In this document: positions 1-7,411 of the stretch, piece by piece
Layout: the number at the start of each line of letters is the position of its first letter
Position numbering within the stretch: position 1 is the stretch's first letter
Origin: Syntrophaceae bacterium UBA7544
GTDB taxonomy: Bacteria > Desulfobacterota > Syntrophia > Syntrophales > Smithellaceae
Direction of reading: 5' to 3'
Assembly (NCBI GenBank): GCA_002479215.1
Contig: DLME01000226.1
Coordinates: 1 to 24,297, forward strand
DNA length: 24,297 nt
The notes under the pieces: generated by a model
What the model was told of the DNA's origin: nothing
Databases searched by the model: none
What the model saw: the letters and a program-made list of their open reading frames with translations, nothing else
Position numbers and translations under genes: made by a program

Positions 1-382
1 CAGGGTAGATAAAATTGTCGTTGCCCGTATTGTAGGGCGGGTCGATGTAAATCATCTTGATCTTACCGAAATAGGATTTCTGCAAAACCTTCAAGACTTC
101 CAGGTTTTCACCTTCAATAAATATGTTTCCGGTTGAATCAAAATTGACGGATTCTTCCTTGCAGGGCATAAGTGTATCTGTGGAAGGTGATTGCAAAGCG
201 CGAAAGGCATCGGATTTTCCCGCCCAGTTGAGAACATAGCGTTCGTTTTTAAATTCAATGTCGTCGCCCAACGCAGCTTTGAGTTTTTCCCAGTCAATTT
301 TATTTTCAGTGAATGCTTCGGGAATAATTTCTTTAAGCTTGTCGAGTTTTTCTTCCGCTATGTCCAAAGATTTTCCATCCAT
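1..382 (-). CDS. mod: Type III restriction-modification DNA methyltransferase (Mod), N-terminal part
   Basis: Reading the minus strand from an ATG at 382 gives 127 open codons that continue past the left edge, so only the N-terminus is present. The end of the visible protein holds the stretch MIYIDPPYNTGNDNF, which contains the DPPY catalytic motif IV of N6-adenine/N4-cytosine methyltransferases in the DPPYNTGN form typical of type III Mod subunits. Just before it lies GNIFIEGENLEVLKVL, also characteristic of Mod proteins. In such systems Mod recognises the site and methylates adenine, alone or with a Res helicase-nuclease. A GAGGT sequence lies about ten bases before the ATG and supports this start. 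A res gene would be expected beyond the left edge but cannot be seen. The next gene upstream on the same strand is an unrelated hydrolase 172 bases away, so mod is probably the first gene of its own unit. Confidence 0.9.
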   Translation of the reverse strand, partial: MDGKSLDIAEEKLDKLKEIIPEAFTENKIDWEKLKAALGDDIEFKNERYVLNWAGKSDAFRALQSPSTDTLMPCKEESVNFDSTGNIFIEGENLEVLKVLQKSYFGKIKMIYIDPPYNTGNDNFIYP

Positions 383-554
383 TTAAGACATACCTCACTT
401 TTCATTCGTTAATAACATGTGGGTTCCTTGGGGTAAGGTCTTGAAATATAAGTTTTTCTACTCCCAACAGCATTTAATTTTTTTAATTATCGAAAATCAT
501 ACAACTTCTAAAAAACAATGCAACAGATAAATATTACAGGCTGAAGACTGAGGG

Positions 555-1949
555 CTATAGTTTTTCCATGACCACCAACGCATCCGAAGCCGTGCGCTTA
601 TCTTTTATGGTTGCATTAATCCGGTAGTCGCCCTTTTTAACAGGCTTTAATTCCACATCATGCCAGTTATCATTCTTTAATTCACATGTCTTTAATTCAA
701 CAACATTCTCTGTTGCCGCATTGATTAGCTCAACATTGACCTTTTGTGACGGGTCGTCACTTTTTACTTTCAACTGAATACTTTCATCTGTGAAATAAAT
801 ATCATCAAGCATAAGCCCCACCTGGCATATTTTCGCGAATCTTAAGTTGAACCTTAAATCATCTTTTATTGAAACACCTGTAAATTTGTACCAAATATTT
901 GTCAACGCCTCATCGGAATTCTGTAACGATCCATGGCAAGTATCGATTGCATATCCCGTGGTGAGATTATATTCTTTAGGTACCGCAGACACGCGCGGAA
1001 CTGTCCCGTCTCCCGTCCTATCCTCGCCGTTGAATGAAGCCAGCATCTCACATTTGCCATTTTGCACTATTGCCGATTGCAAGGTGTGCTGGAAAGTGCC
1101 CACAAAAGGAAACAGACTGTAAGAGTTTTCTTGATACCGACTATCTTTTTCATTGGCTTTGTAAGCATCCGTCATTAGATCATGAAAGAAAAGAGCATCT
1201 TTCGCTCTGGATTGATTAAGATTCGGTATTTTATCCGTTTTATTGACGTATATATATTTGCCGTCACCCATATCCACACAGGGATAAGTGGGAAGAAGCT
1301 GATAAACGGAAGTGAATGAGCGCAGCAGATCGGTTAAATCGGTCAGCACAAATGGACCCGCTTTTATTTTTAATCCGTTCGATATGAAATTAAGCGCATT
1401 TAATGATCCACAGAACGGCGTGCCGAATGTAATAAGCATGCGGGTATGCTCCCAACCGCCGAGCACCTCCAGAAAATAGCGGGATACCAATCCGCCCATG
1501 GAGTGAGCAACCAGCACAAGGCGGGCGTTTGAATTGCCTGATGAACGTTGCCAATTTTTAAGCCACTGCATGGAAAGCTTCTGCAACCGTTTGGCTGCAA
1601 CCGCATTATGCCGCCGCCAATCGTACGGAAATTCGAAAAAATTCTCACCGGCTTTAAGATGAAACTCATCGATAAGGTATTTTGAAATTCGGGAATAACC
1701 GTCAATTTTCCAGAAACCCGGAATCAAATGCAGATCGGGAAACAGGCGCGTTGCTTCCACCCCGTCGCCTAGATCATCAATATCCGGATCGTCGTTCGAA
1801 AGCGCGAGCGATTTAATGGATGCAGTATTGCTGAAAATTGCGTTGAGGAGCGCCTCACCGGAAAGCGCCCATACTTCTTTGCCGTCTTTGGACAGAACAC
1901 TTCCCATTATTCCGGGCAGAAGCACAACCACATCACCGAATTTCGGCAT
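555..1949 (-). CDS. LCAT-like alpha/beta hydrolase (putative lipase/acyltransferase)
   Basis: A 464-residue protein resembling the lecithin:cholesterol acyltransferase family (PF02450). The N-terminus has the family's oxyanion-loop signature LLPGIMGS (residues 10-17). The nucleophile elbow AHSMGG places the catalytic serine at residue 150. Asp314 in GDGTVP and His339 in DTCHGS are in the expected positions for the rest of the triad. FPYDWRR (107-113) is also typical. Residues from about 376 on look like an added beta-sandwich domain. No signal peptide or membrane segment is visible, so the protein seems cytoplasmic unless exported by another route. AAAGGAGAT just upstream of the ATG fixes the start. 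Family members act on lipid esters; the substrate here cannot be inferred. It stands alone, with 172 bases to the methyltransferase gene downstream and a radC relic upstream. Confidence 0.82.
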   Translation of the reverse strand: MPKFGDVVVLLPGIMGSVLSKDGKEVWALSGEALLNAIFSNTASIKSLALSNDDPDIDDLGDGVEATRLFPDLHLIPGFWKIDGYSRISKYLIDEFHLKAGENFFEFPYDWRRHNAVAAKRLQKLSMQWLKNWQRSSGNSNARLVLVAHSMGGLVSRYFLEVLGGWEHTRMLITFGTPFCGSLNALNFISNGLKIKAGPFVLTDLTDLLRSFTSVYQLLPTYPCVDMGDGKYIYVNKTDKIPNLNQSRAKDALFFHDLMTDAYKANEKDSRYQENSYSLFPFVGTFQHTLQSAIVQNGKCEMLASFNGEDRTGDGTVPRVSAVPKEYNLTTGYAIDTCHGSLQNSDEALTNIWYKFTGVSIKDDLRFNLRFAKICQVGLMLDDIYFTDESIQLKVKSDDPSQKVNVELINAATENVVELKTCELKNDNWHDVELKPVKKGDYRINATIKDKRTASDALVVMEKL

Positions 1950-2036
1950 ATGAATCTCCTTTCATGGAATAGATTGTAGACGAGTTTCATTGATTCCACC
2001 TACAGCCAAATTTTATTGTATTCGTTTCTTACGCGA

Positions 2037-2126
2037 TTAATTTTCTAACAGGGATTCGTCGGCGAAGCTAAAGTAACTACCATCGCCGATGATTATATGA
2101 TCCAACATCCTAATTCCCATTACATT
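2037..2126 (-). pseudogene. Relic of a second radC, last 29 codons only
   Basis: Read on the minus strand, this stretch encodes NVMGIRMLDHIIIGDGSYFS followed by FADESLLEN and a stop. It matches the last residues of the intact radC at 3121-3816 (NVMGIRMLDHIIIGDGSYFS, then FADSAC) almost perfectly, with synonymous differences in the DNA. The homology ends abruptly at about 2127, so the rest of the gene is missing. The relic keeps the more usual RadC ending (FADE-LL), while the intact gene's C-terminus has been shortened. This is either a remnant of a duplicated radC or of a related mobile copy. It cannot encode a functional product. Confidence 0.75.
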
Positions 2127-2130
2127 GGGT

Positions 2131-2165
2131 CACTGATCGGGGTCAAATCTTTACCCTTGACAATT
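2131..2165. repeat. Possible end of a degraded insertion sequence
   Basis: The sequence GGGGTCAAATCTTTACCCTT followed by GACA lies exactly where the radC relic breaks off. Sequences of this kind (GGGGTCA...TTGACA) often flank REP-associated/IS200-like transposase genes, but no transposase is present, so this rests on resemblance only. The rest of 2166-2301 shows no gene I can recognise. Confidence 0.22.
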
Positions 2166-2301
2166 CAGCGACAGTTTCCAGATTACGGTTTACGGTTCAA
2201 AGTACAAGGTTCATACTCCTGTGGGGCACGCGAGGTCATCTGCGACCGTGGAATGACAAATTGGGATTGCTATTTGCGATCAGTTTTATAGCTCCCCTGA
2301 A

Positions 2302-3045
2302 TCAACGGCAATATTGCTTGCCTTTAGCCATTTCTGACAATTTGCAGTCTCCCAATGCACAAGCTTTTTGCGCATCACGGCAGAAAAGCTTTTCGTTGCC
2401 CTGCATAAAATAAGCACCCGCCCGGTTGGCGTAGGCCATGGCATCATCCGGTTTCAGGCGTATGGCCTCGTTAAAATCCTCGATGGCACGTTGTAGCTTG
2501 CCAAGGTTATCGTATGCAATTCCCCTGTTGTAGTAGAGTTTGGCATCTTTCGGCTTCAGGCTGATGGCCTTATCGAAATCATCAATGGCATGCTGATACT
2601 GACCGAGTTTATTGTAAGCTGTTCCCTTGTTGTTGTAAGCTTCGGCTAAATCCGGTTGCAGGCGTATGGCCTCGTTATAATCATCAATGGCACGCTGATG
2701 CTGGCCGAGTTTAGCGTAAGCAATCCCCCTGTTGCTGTAAATCTCACCTAAATCCGGTTTCAGGCGTATGGCCTCATTATAATCCTCTACGGCACGCTGA
2801 TACTGGCCGAGTTTATAGTAAGCAATCCCCTTGTTGCTGTAAACTTCAGCTAAATCCGGTTGCAGGCGTATGGCCTCGTTATATTCTTCAATGGCACGCT
2901 GATACTGGCCGCGGTTAGCATAAGCAATCCCCCTGTTGCTGTGGGCAATGGCATCATCAGGTTTCAGTTTAGTAGCATTGTTCAAATCCGAGCAGGAACA
3001 AAGAAACGTTAAAACAAGAAAGATGGCAACGATAATTTTGCGCAT
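2302..3045 (-). CDS. Tetratricopeptide-repeat lipoprotein
   Basis: A 247-residue protein. The first 18 residues form a lipoprotein signal peptide with a lipobox ending at Cys18 (FLCSC; Cys16 is a less likely alternative). From about residue 30 there are six 34-residue TPR units, of which the first five are near-copies of each other: each has the pattern NRGIAY...LGQYQRAI..YNEAIRL.PD. The last unit is divergent and is followed by a Cys-containing tail (CALGDC, YC at the end). TPRs are protein-protein interaction scaffolds; the partner is unknown. The start is secured by GGAGGTGAT immediately before the ATG. At the DNA level the repeats are 102 bases long and so similar that recombination could change the copy number. 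The gene lies alone between radC and the radC relic. Confidence 0.88.
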   Translation of the reverse strand: MRKIIVAIFLVLTFLCSCSDLNNATKLKPDDAIAHSNRGIAYANRGQYQRAIEEYNEAIRLQPDLAEVYSNKGIAYYKLGQYQRAVEDYNEAIRLKPDLGEIYSNRGIAYAKLGQHQRAIDDYNEAIRLQPDLAEAYNNKGTAYNKLGQYQHAIDDFDKAISLKPKDAKLYYNRGIAYDNLGKLQRAIEDFNEAIRLKPDDAMAYANRAGAYFMQGNEKLFCRDAQKACALGDCKLSEMAKGKQYCR

Positions 3046-3059
3046 ATCACCTCCGTTTA

Positions 3060-3126
3060 TACGTTTACATTGTTATCATAATTATTGAGGAAAGAACATC
3101 AATGATAAGTAATTACATCTCTAACA
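3060..3126. repeat. Degenerate terminal-repeat element at the radC 3' end
   Basis: The sequence ATTACATCTCTAACAGG at about 3112-3126 matches the right ends of the elements at 13185-13290 (ATTACATCTCTAACGGG) and 15021-15118 (CTACATCTCTAACGGGG). Inward from this end there is further patchy similarity to the first of these, such as ATCAATGA versus ATCAATCAAGA. A left end is not clear; CTCCGTT near 3052 may be a decayed one. The stop codon of radC (3121-3123) is formed inside this repeat. Confidence 0.42.
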
Positions 3127-3816
3127 GGCGGAATCTGCAAAGCTAAAGTAGCTGCCGTCGCCTATAATGATATGATCCAGCATCCTGATTCCCATTACAT
3201 TGCATGCGGCTGTCAGCTCACTGGTTATTTTTTTATCTTCCGGACTAGGCGTAATATTCGCGCTGGGGTGATTATGGACACAAATAATAGAGGCGGCAAA
3301 TTTTTGTAATGCCGAATGGATAATTTCCCGCACGATCGGTGCGGCTTGATTGACAGTACCTACAGCCGCATCGGCAATATCGATGATTCCGTTGTTGCTG
3401 TTGAGATAGACAACTTTAAAAACTTCCGTCTTGAGGTCGCGTATTTGCGGCATGATGATATTGACTACATCCCCGGCAGTGGCAATTTTTTGCTTGGTTC
3501 TTACGACTTCGTCTTCGCGGAACCGTCTGCCGATTTCGAGAGCGGCTTTGATTTGCGCAATTTTGGCCGGGCCCAAGCCTTTAAATTCTTTCCAATCGCG
3601 GATATCAGAGTGGCTCATATTGCGGAAAGTGCCGAACTTATCCAGCATCTTTCTGGCCAGATCAATGGCGCTATTACCCTGGACACCGGTGCGTAATTGT
3701 ATCGCCAAAAGCTCCGAATTGCTCAGCGCTCCCGGACCCTTCTTGAGCAACTTTTCCCTCGGCCGGTCGTCCTTGGGCCAGCTTTTAATGCCAGTTTTTT
3801 TATTCTTTTCAGTCAC
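3121..3816 (-). CDS. radC: RadC-family JAMM/MPN+ domain protein
   Basis: A 231-residue RadC (UPF0758) protein. The N-terminal part has the usual RPREKLLKKGPGALSNSELL segment and a helix-hairpin-helix (FKGLGPAKIAQIKAALE, residues 78-94). The C-terminal JAMM metal-binding signature is complete: Glu131, His181 and His183 (CVHNHPS), then Asp194 (SPED). Despite the historical name, a role in DNA repair is not established for the family; many copies sit on mobile elements. The start is probably GTG at 3816. The last residues (FADSAC) are shorter than the usual FADEGLL-type ending, and the stop TAG lies in a sequence resembling the CCCCGTTAGAGAT terminal repeats, so the C-terminus looks trimmed by an element end. 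The next gene upstream on this strand ends at 3888. Confidence 0.9.
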   Translation of the reverse strand: MTEKNKKTGIKSWPKDDRPREKLLKKGPGALSNSELLAIQLRTGVQGNSAIDLARKMLDKFGTFRNMSHSDIRDWKEFKGLGPAKIAQIKAALEIGRRFREDEVVRTKQKIATAGDVVNIIMPQIRDLKTEVFKVVYLNSNNGIIDIADAAVGTVNQAAPIVREIIHSALQKFAASIICVHNHPSANITPSPEDKKITSELTAACNVMGIRMLDHIIIGDGSYFSFADSAC

Positions 3817-3887
3817 TGTCTTACCATTCTCTCAGCTTATCACTATTTGCAAAGTGCCTTTTTTGCACATTGCTTTTTTTTAACTCT

Positions 3888-4607
3888 TCATTTTTTAAGT
3901 CGTTTAATAGCCTGCAGTTCTTCTAAATCTTTTATCATTTGTCCATGATATTCAAATAAATATTCTAATATCACATTACCATCCCATTTAGTATCAATCA
4001 GATAATTAACCACTTCTTTGCAAAAATCATCTATAGGCAAATGCTGCCTGCTTCCCTCTCTGGCCGAAAGATGAACATTGTGAATGTTTTCTTTGTAACC
4101 CTCGAGCAAGTCCCGTATCTTTTTATCGCTTCCAATGTGTGACGTATCTAACGTCATTGGCAAGTTGAATTCAACAGTTTCATCAGGAGTAAAAACTCTT
4201 CTTTTGCCTTCGAATGTTTCGATACAAAAAACCACTTCGCCGTCATACAAACCAATAAAATATTCCAGATTCTTTAACGCATCTTCCTGTATGCTTCTAC
4301 TTCTATTGACATTGTTAGGGTGTAAATTAATAGTCTTTACCCCTAGAGATTTTGCAAAATCACCGATATCTTTCCCCCATATTCTGAATCTCTCGTTTGT
4401 GATAGGTGCCTGAACAGCATGTATGCTTAATACTTTGATATTATAGGTCTTAATCTTGTCCGCGATTTCGGCCAAATGCCCAATAACTGGTTCGTATATA
4501 TTCCAATAATAAGGCAAAGCTAGTTCGACGGGCACAGTCAGATTAGAAAATCTTTGTTCTACCTGATCGATACTATCAAAAGATTGTCTTATTCCAAAAT
4601 TAATCAT
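3888..4607 (-). CDS. Sugar-phosphate isomerase/epimerase-like TIM-barrel protein
   Basis: A 239-residue protein of the xylose-isomerase-like TIM-barrel/AP endonuclease 2 superfamily (PF01261). Conserved putative metal and active-site residues appear in order at the ends of strands: His63 (SIHA), His96 (NLHPN), Glu130 (CIETFEG), Asp154 and His157 (LDTSHIG), His179 (NVHLS), His189 (QHLPI) and Glu215 (ILEYL). Members include isomerases, epimerases and endonuclease IV. Which activity applies here cannot be told; it is shorter than endonuclease IV (about 280 residues). It starts two bases after the stop of the AbiEii-like toxin gene, so the two are almost certainly co-transcribed and probably translationally coupled. 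This makes it the third gene of the AbiE operon, and a role linked to that system is possible but unproven. Confidence 0.8.
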   Translation of the reverse strand: MINFGIRQSFDSIDQVEQRFSNLTVPVELALPYYWNIYEPVIGHLAEIADKIKTYNIKVLSIHAVQAPITNERFRIWGKDIGDFAKSLGVKTINLHPNNVNRSRSIQEDALKNLEYFIGLYDGEVVFCIETFEGKRRVFTPDETVEFNLPMTLDTSHIGSDKKIRDLLEGYKENIHNVHLSAREGSRQHLPIDDFCKEVVNYLIDTKWDGNVILEYLFEYHGQMIKDLEELQAIKRLKK

Positions 4608-4609
4608 TA

Positions 4610-5509
4610 TTATGATTTACCCATTGCCTTGTTAATTCGTTTTAGCGCTTGATCCAGATTAAAATTCTGACGTTCTTTTTCTGTTAAAACGTCAAAAAGC
4701 TCTTCTTTCATGCGCGAGCGCATGTCTTTGATCTCAGAATCTGATCGCCCCATATTGATACGATACTTTTTCAGATCAGTATCTCCATCATCTTCTTCAA
4801 GCTTTTGCCGGAATAGATCAATAACCTTTTTGTTTGCCAGATCAAAATTGTTGCGCAGGATAAAATCAAGATCATAAAAATCACGCGGTGCTATCGTTTT
4901 TCTCAGAGCCGCCGCACGCAGTTTTTCGCTGACAATTTCATTGAGTGATAAACAGCTTACTTTCCCAGCATCAAATAAAGATTCGCCTGTAAATGGATGC
5001 ACATATTTATGTTGTACAGTATGCGCTTCGGGCTTAAGAATTGGATTAAAGCGTAGACTTATCTCAAATTTGATGGTCTGCTCCGACGGGACAGCGACTG
5101 AATCATAGACAAAATAAAAAATATATTGTTTTGATTCGTTCCGTCCGGCTTTTTCGGTGTCTTCCACGCGCATACCAAGGTTATTGGCAAATGTCAGAAT
5201 ATTATCCTTAACAACTTGTATGGCCTTGCGCCGATTGCCGCGCGTTGTTGTGTATTCCGGCATACGCATGCTGAAATCTAAATCCTCACTCAACCGGTAA
5301 TATGAATAGTAAATTTTATTGAGACATGTTCCACCTTTGAAGACAAGCTCCGGGCTGAGATCATTTATTCGCGAAAGAATAAAAGTTAAATAATAGTCCT
5401 TCTCCATAAGAGGCGCATAAAACCCCGTCAACGTGGCAGTTCGGTAAACCAGATCACGGAATCTGTCTTTATCCTTATGAAGCAGAAACGATGGCACGCC
5501 ACTTTTCAT
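4610..5509 (-). CDS. abiEii: AbiEii/AbiGii-type nucleotidyltransferase toxin
   Basis: A 299-residue protein of the nucleotidyltransferase AbiEii toxin family (PF08843; type IV toxin-antitoxin, phage abortive infection). The family motifs are visible: FKGGTCLNK (57-65), then the acidic triad region YRLSEDLDFSM (71-81), an IKFEIS segment (146-151), EIVSEKLRAA (191-200) and PRDFYDLDFIL (208-218). Studied AbiEii proteins are GTP-dependent nucleotidyltransferases, and related toxins modify tRNA. All key residues are present, so it should be active. The ATG at 5509 is preceded by GAGGG. Its 5' end overlaps the upstream antitoxin gene by 35 bases, the usual tight arrangement of this pair, and a TIM-barrel gene follows two bases after the stop. 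Confidence 0.88.
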   Translation of the reverse strand: MKSGVPSFLLHKDKDRFRDLVYRTATLTGFYAPLMEKDYYLTFILSRINDLSPELVFKGGTCLNKIYYSYYRLSEDLDFSMRMPEYTTTRGNRRKAIQVVKDNILTFANNLGMRVEDTEKAGRNESKQYIFYFVYDSVAVPSEQTIKFEISLRFNPILKPEAHTVQHKYVHPFTGESLFDAGKVSCLSLNEIVSEKLRAAALRKTIAPRDFYDLDFILRNNFDLANKKVIDLFRQKLEEDDGDTDLKKYRINMGRSDSEIKDMRSRMKEELFDVLTEKERQNFNLDQALKRINKAMGKS

Positions 5510-6266
5510 TTATTGACCCTCTGCGATTATTCGTAAACGAAATTAGGGATGTTTTTTTCACGCTTCTTTCCAGCGGTTTCAATAAAGAATCACTCACTCC
5601 GGTATTTTCAAGGATAAGTCCTATGAGCTTACGCGTTTTTATTATTGGAAATTTCACAGCGTATTCAACCAATTTCTTCGTATCGCATTTTTTCTCTTTG
5701 ACAAACCTCGTCATAATATCAGCAGCAGCATTAATGCCACCAACTGGTTTGTTGTAATAAATAAGATCAACTAAAGTTCTTTCTTTTGAGCTGACAATAG
5801 CGATCTTCCCTTTGATGTTTATCTTTTCCAGACCGTAAATCCTTTGTGCAGGAATTTTTATAAATTTAAAAGATATACCTGCTATTGTTCTCTCACGGGA
5901 GATTCGGGGATTTAATACATAAACAGTTTGAAACTGCTGATCGGTGAAATTATAATAATTAAACATTGTGGAATAGCCGATGTAGTAGTCATTTTGGGGG
6001 AAAAATACCGCAGGAATCAGAAGCTCGCTGATGCGGCGACCCGTAGGCACGGCATCCAAGGGAACAAAGATATAAAAGCCATTCTTTATAGAAATTAATA
6101 TCTTCTTTTTCTTAAGGCCGTAAACCAGTTTTCGCCTATACCGAAAACCAGCAGGTAAATAAGTATCCAGTTCTTTTGCCGTCACAATGTCCTTTTGTTC
6201 ATAAGACATACGGGCAACTATTTCAGCTTCTTTCTGGCTTAAAGAGCTTATTGTATTTTTATCCAT
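5475..6266 (-). CDS. abiEi: AbiEi-type antitoxin / transcriptional repressor
   Basis: A protein of about 263 residues. It has a predicted N-terminal winged-helix region (EKDIVTAKELDTYLP-like segment, then LVYGLKKKKILISIKNGFYI) and a C-terminal domain with the GISFKFIKI and KIAIVSSKERTLVDLIYY segments found in AbiEi antitoxins. AbiEi proteins repress their own operon and neutralise AbiEii without forming a stable complex (type IV antitoxin). I prefer the ATG at 6266 to the in-frame TTG three bases upstream, because GAGG lies eight bases before it. The gene is the first of the operon abiEi-abiEii-TIM barrel. The adjacent upstream AT-rich stretch contains an inverted repeat that may be its operator. 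Confidence 0.83.
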   Translation of the reverse strand: MDKNTISSLSQKEAEIVARMSYEQKDIVTAKELDTYLPAGFRYRRKLVYGLKKKKILISIKNGFYIFVPLDAVPTGRRISELLIPAVFFPQNDYYIGYSTMFNYYNFTDQQFQTVYVLNPRISRERTIAGISFKFIKIPAQRIYGLEKINIKGKIAIVSSKERTLVDLIYYNKPVGGINAAADIMTRFVKEKKCDTKKLVEYAVKFPIIKTRKLIGLILENTGVSDSLLKPLERSVKKTSLISFTNNRRGSINEKWRAIVSAS

Positions 6267-6319
6267 CAAATGTACCTCTTATTGGAACAAACGACTAACA
6301 TATATGCATAGCCAAAATA

Positions 6320-6338
6320 ACATATTTTTTTTGTATGT
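6320..6338 (-). promoter_or_regulatory. Candidate AbiEi operator (inverted repeat)
   Basis: ACATA and TATGT arms separated by nine bases, within the AT-rich region about 55 bases upstream of abiEi. AbiEi antitoxins are known to bind inverted repeats in their promoters. A TTGACA on the minus strand (6337-6342) overlaps one arm and could be a -35 box, although I see no well-spaced -10. The arms are short, so this could be chance. Confidence 0.3.
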
Positions 6339-6411
6339 CAATCAATATTTTGGTGTTTTCATTTGCAGAGAATTTAATCGCAGACATGATGAAATTATGG
6401 ACAACGCCCAG

Positions 6412-6501
6412 TTATTTCCCCGTTAGAGATTCATCCCGTAGGCTTGCCATACGGGATAGAAAGCGTTTTAGCCGATTCTTCAAATACCGCTTTCCCATCC
6501 T
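6412..6501 (-). pseudogene. C-terminal relic of a GIY-YIG nuclease element
   Basis: On the minus strand this reads MGKRYLKNRLKRFLSRMASL, then RDESLTGK and a stop. The first 15 residues match the C-terminus of the GIY-YIG pseudogene at 12330-12605 (MGKRYLKNRLKRFLSLTG). Both endings run through the same terminal repeat: here CCCCGTTAGAGAT at 6418-6430. A 25-base hairpin (6433-6457; arms ATCCCGTA and TACGGGAT) has been inserted in frame between the nuclease tail and the repeat. The N-terminal part is missing beyond about 6501. The remainder up to 6660 contains no gene I can recognise. Confidence 0.7.
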
Positions 6502-6669
6502 CGTTTTTAATACGTTAAATTATATTACGAGATTAATTCCGGTAGTCAATAGAAATTTATTTTTATATTAGGTGGTTATTTAATTGTTTTTTTTGCGCAA
6601 TCCGGCGGCAAGCTGAATCTTTTTACGGCAGGTTTTTAAAACTATCAAGCAAGACAAAGCAAGAAATAC

Positions 6670-6698
6670 TTGACAAAATAATTATAGTGTACTATAAT
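6670..6698 (+). promoter_or_regulatory. Near-consensus sigma-70 promoter with overlapping TetR-type operator
   Basis: TTGACA at 6670-6675 and TATAAT at 6693-6698 are both perfect consensus boxes with the ideal 17-base spacer. The perfect palindrome ATTATAGTGTACTATAAT (6681-6698; 8-bp arms around GT) covers the second half of the spacer and the whole -10 box. A regulator bound there would block RNA polymerase. The palindrome lies 35 bases before the tetR start, so the natural reading is autorepression of the tetR-emrA-emrB operon. Confidence 0.82.
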
Positions 6699-6732
6699 AT
6701 TAATGTAAACTAAATAAATAAGGAGGGGCAAG

Positions 6733-7392
6733 ATGGTTGCAGAAGAATATTCATTACGCGAGAGAAAACATGCCAAAACAAAGATTGCGATAATGGATGC
6801 TTTTATTAAGCGCCTGGAAAAAACGCGATTCGACGATATATCTATCCGGGAAATATGTAAAAGCGTTGAAGTTTCAGAAGGCACCTTCTTTAATTATTTT
6901 GCGGAAAAGATCGACATCATTGATTATTATTCATCCCTTCTTTTCCTGAAAATCTTCTGGAAAACACAAAATGAAGTACCTGCGGGAAAATATCTTACTG
7001 CGATTGAATCCGTATTTAAAAACGTGGCCACAGAATTGAATAACATCAACATCATATACCAAATAATTTCCGCCATAATTATGCAACGAGAGAGACCGAA
7101 AGCAACCCTTATCTCTGATAGTGAAAAGCATTTTGCTTTCCCCGATTATAAAGAGATAGAGGATATCCCTGTGGTTTTTATAGATGCTTTCCTAGAGAAA
7201 TGCTTGAAGGAGGCCGTTAAAAACGGCGAGCTTCCGAAAAAAACAAATGTTGATGATGTGCTGGTGTCTTTGTTGACAATATTGGGAGGAACATTACTAG
7301 CAACTAAATTTACGAATATTAAAAGCCAGGCGTACCACTACATGCGTCAATTGAATCTGCTTTGGAAAGGCTTAGGAGTAAAGGCACAATAA
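6733..7392 (+). CDS. TetR/AcrR-family transcriptional regulator
   Basis: A 219-residue regulator. The N-terminal helix-turn-helix is clear: DDISIREICKSVEVSEGTFF (residues 34-53) followed by NYFAEKIDII, the usual TetR pattern with the recognition helix around residues 48-54. The C-terminal domain, which binds the inducer in this family, is divergent, so no ligand can be named. AGGAGG ends about eight bases before the ATG. It is the first gene of an operon with an EmrA-like and an EmrB-like gene. Its promoter carries a palindrome over the -10 box, so it most likely represses itself and the pump until a toxic compound binds. Confidence 0.9.
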   Translation: MVAEEYSLRERKHAKTKIAIMDAFIKRLEKTRFDDISIREICKSVEVSEGTFFNYFAEKIDIIDYYSSLLFLKIFWKTQNEVPAGKYLTAIESVFKNVATELNNINIIYQIISAIIMQRERPKATLISDSEKHFAFPDYKEIEDIPVVFIDAFLEKCLKEAVKNGELPKKTNVDDVLVSLLTILGGTLLATKFTNIKSQAYHYMRQLNLLWKGLGVKAQ

Positions 7393-7411
7393 GTTGGAAA
7401 AGGAGAACCAA

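Noticed and set aside
2097..2291. A 64-codon plus-strand open frame
   Set aside because: It crosses the boundary between the radC relic and unrelated DNA, has no ribosome binding site and shows no protein-like features.
3850..3887. A hairpin (GTGC/GCAC) followed by eight T on the plus strand, resembling a terminator
   Set aside because: There is no plus-strand gene upstream of it to terminate, and on the minus strand the T-run precedes the hairpin. The stem is also interrupted.
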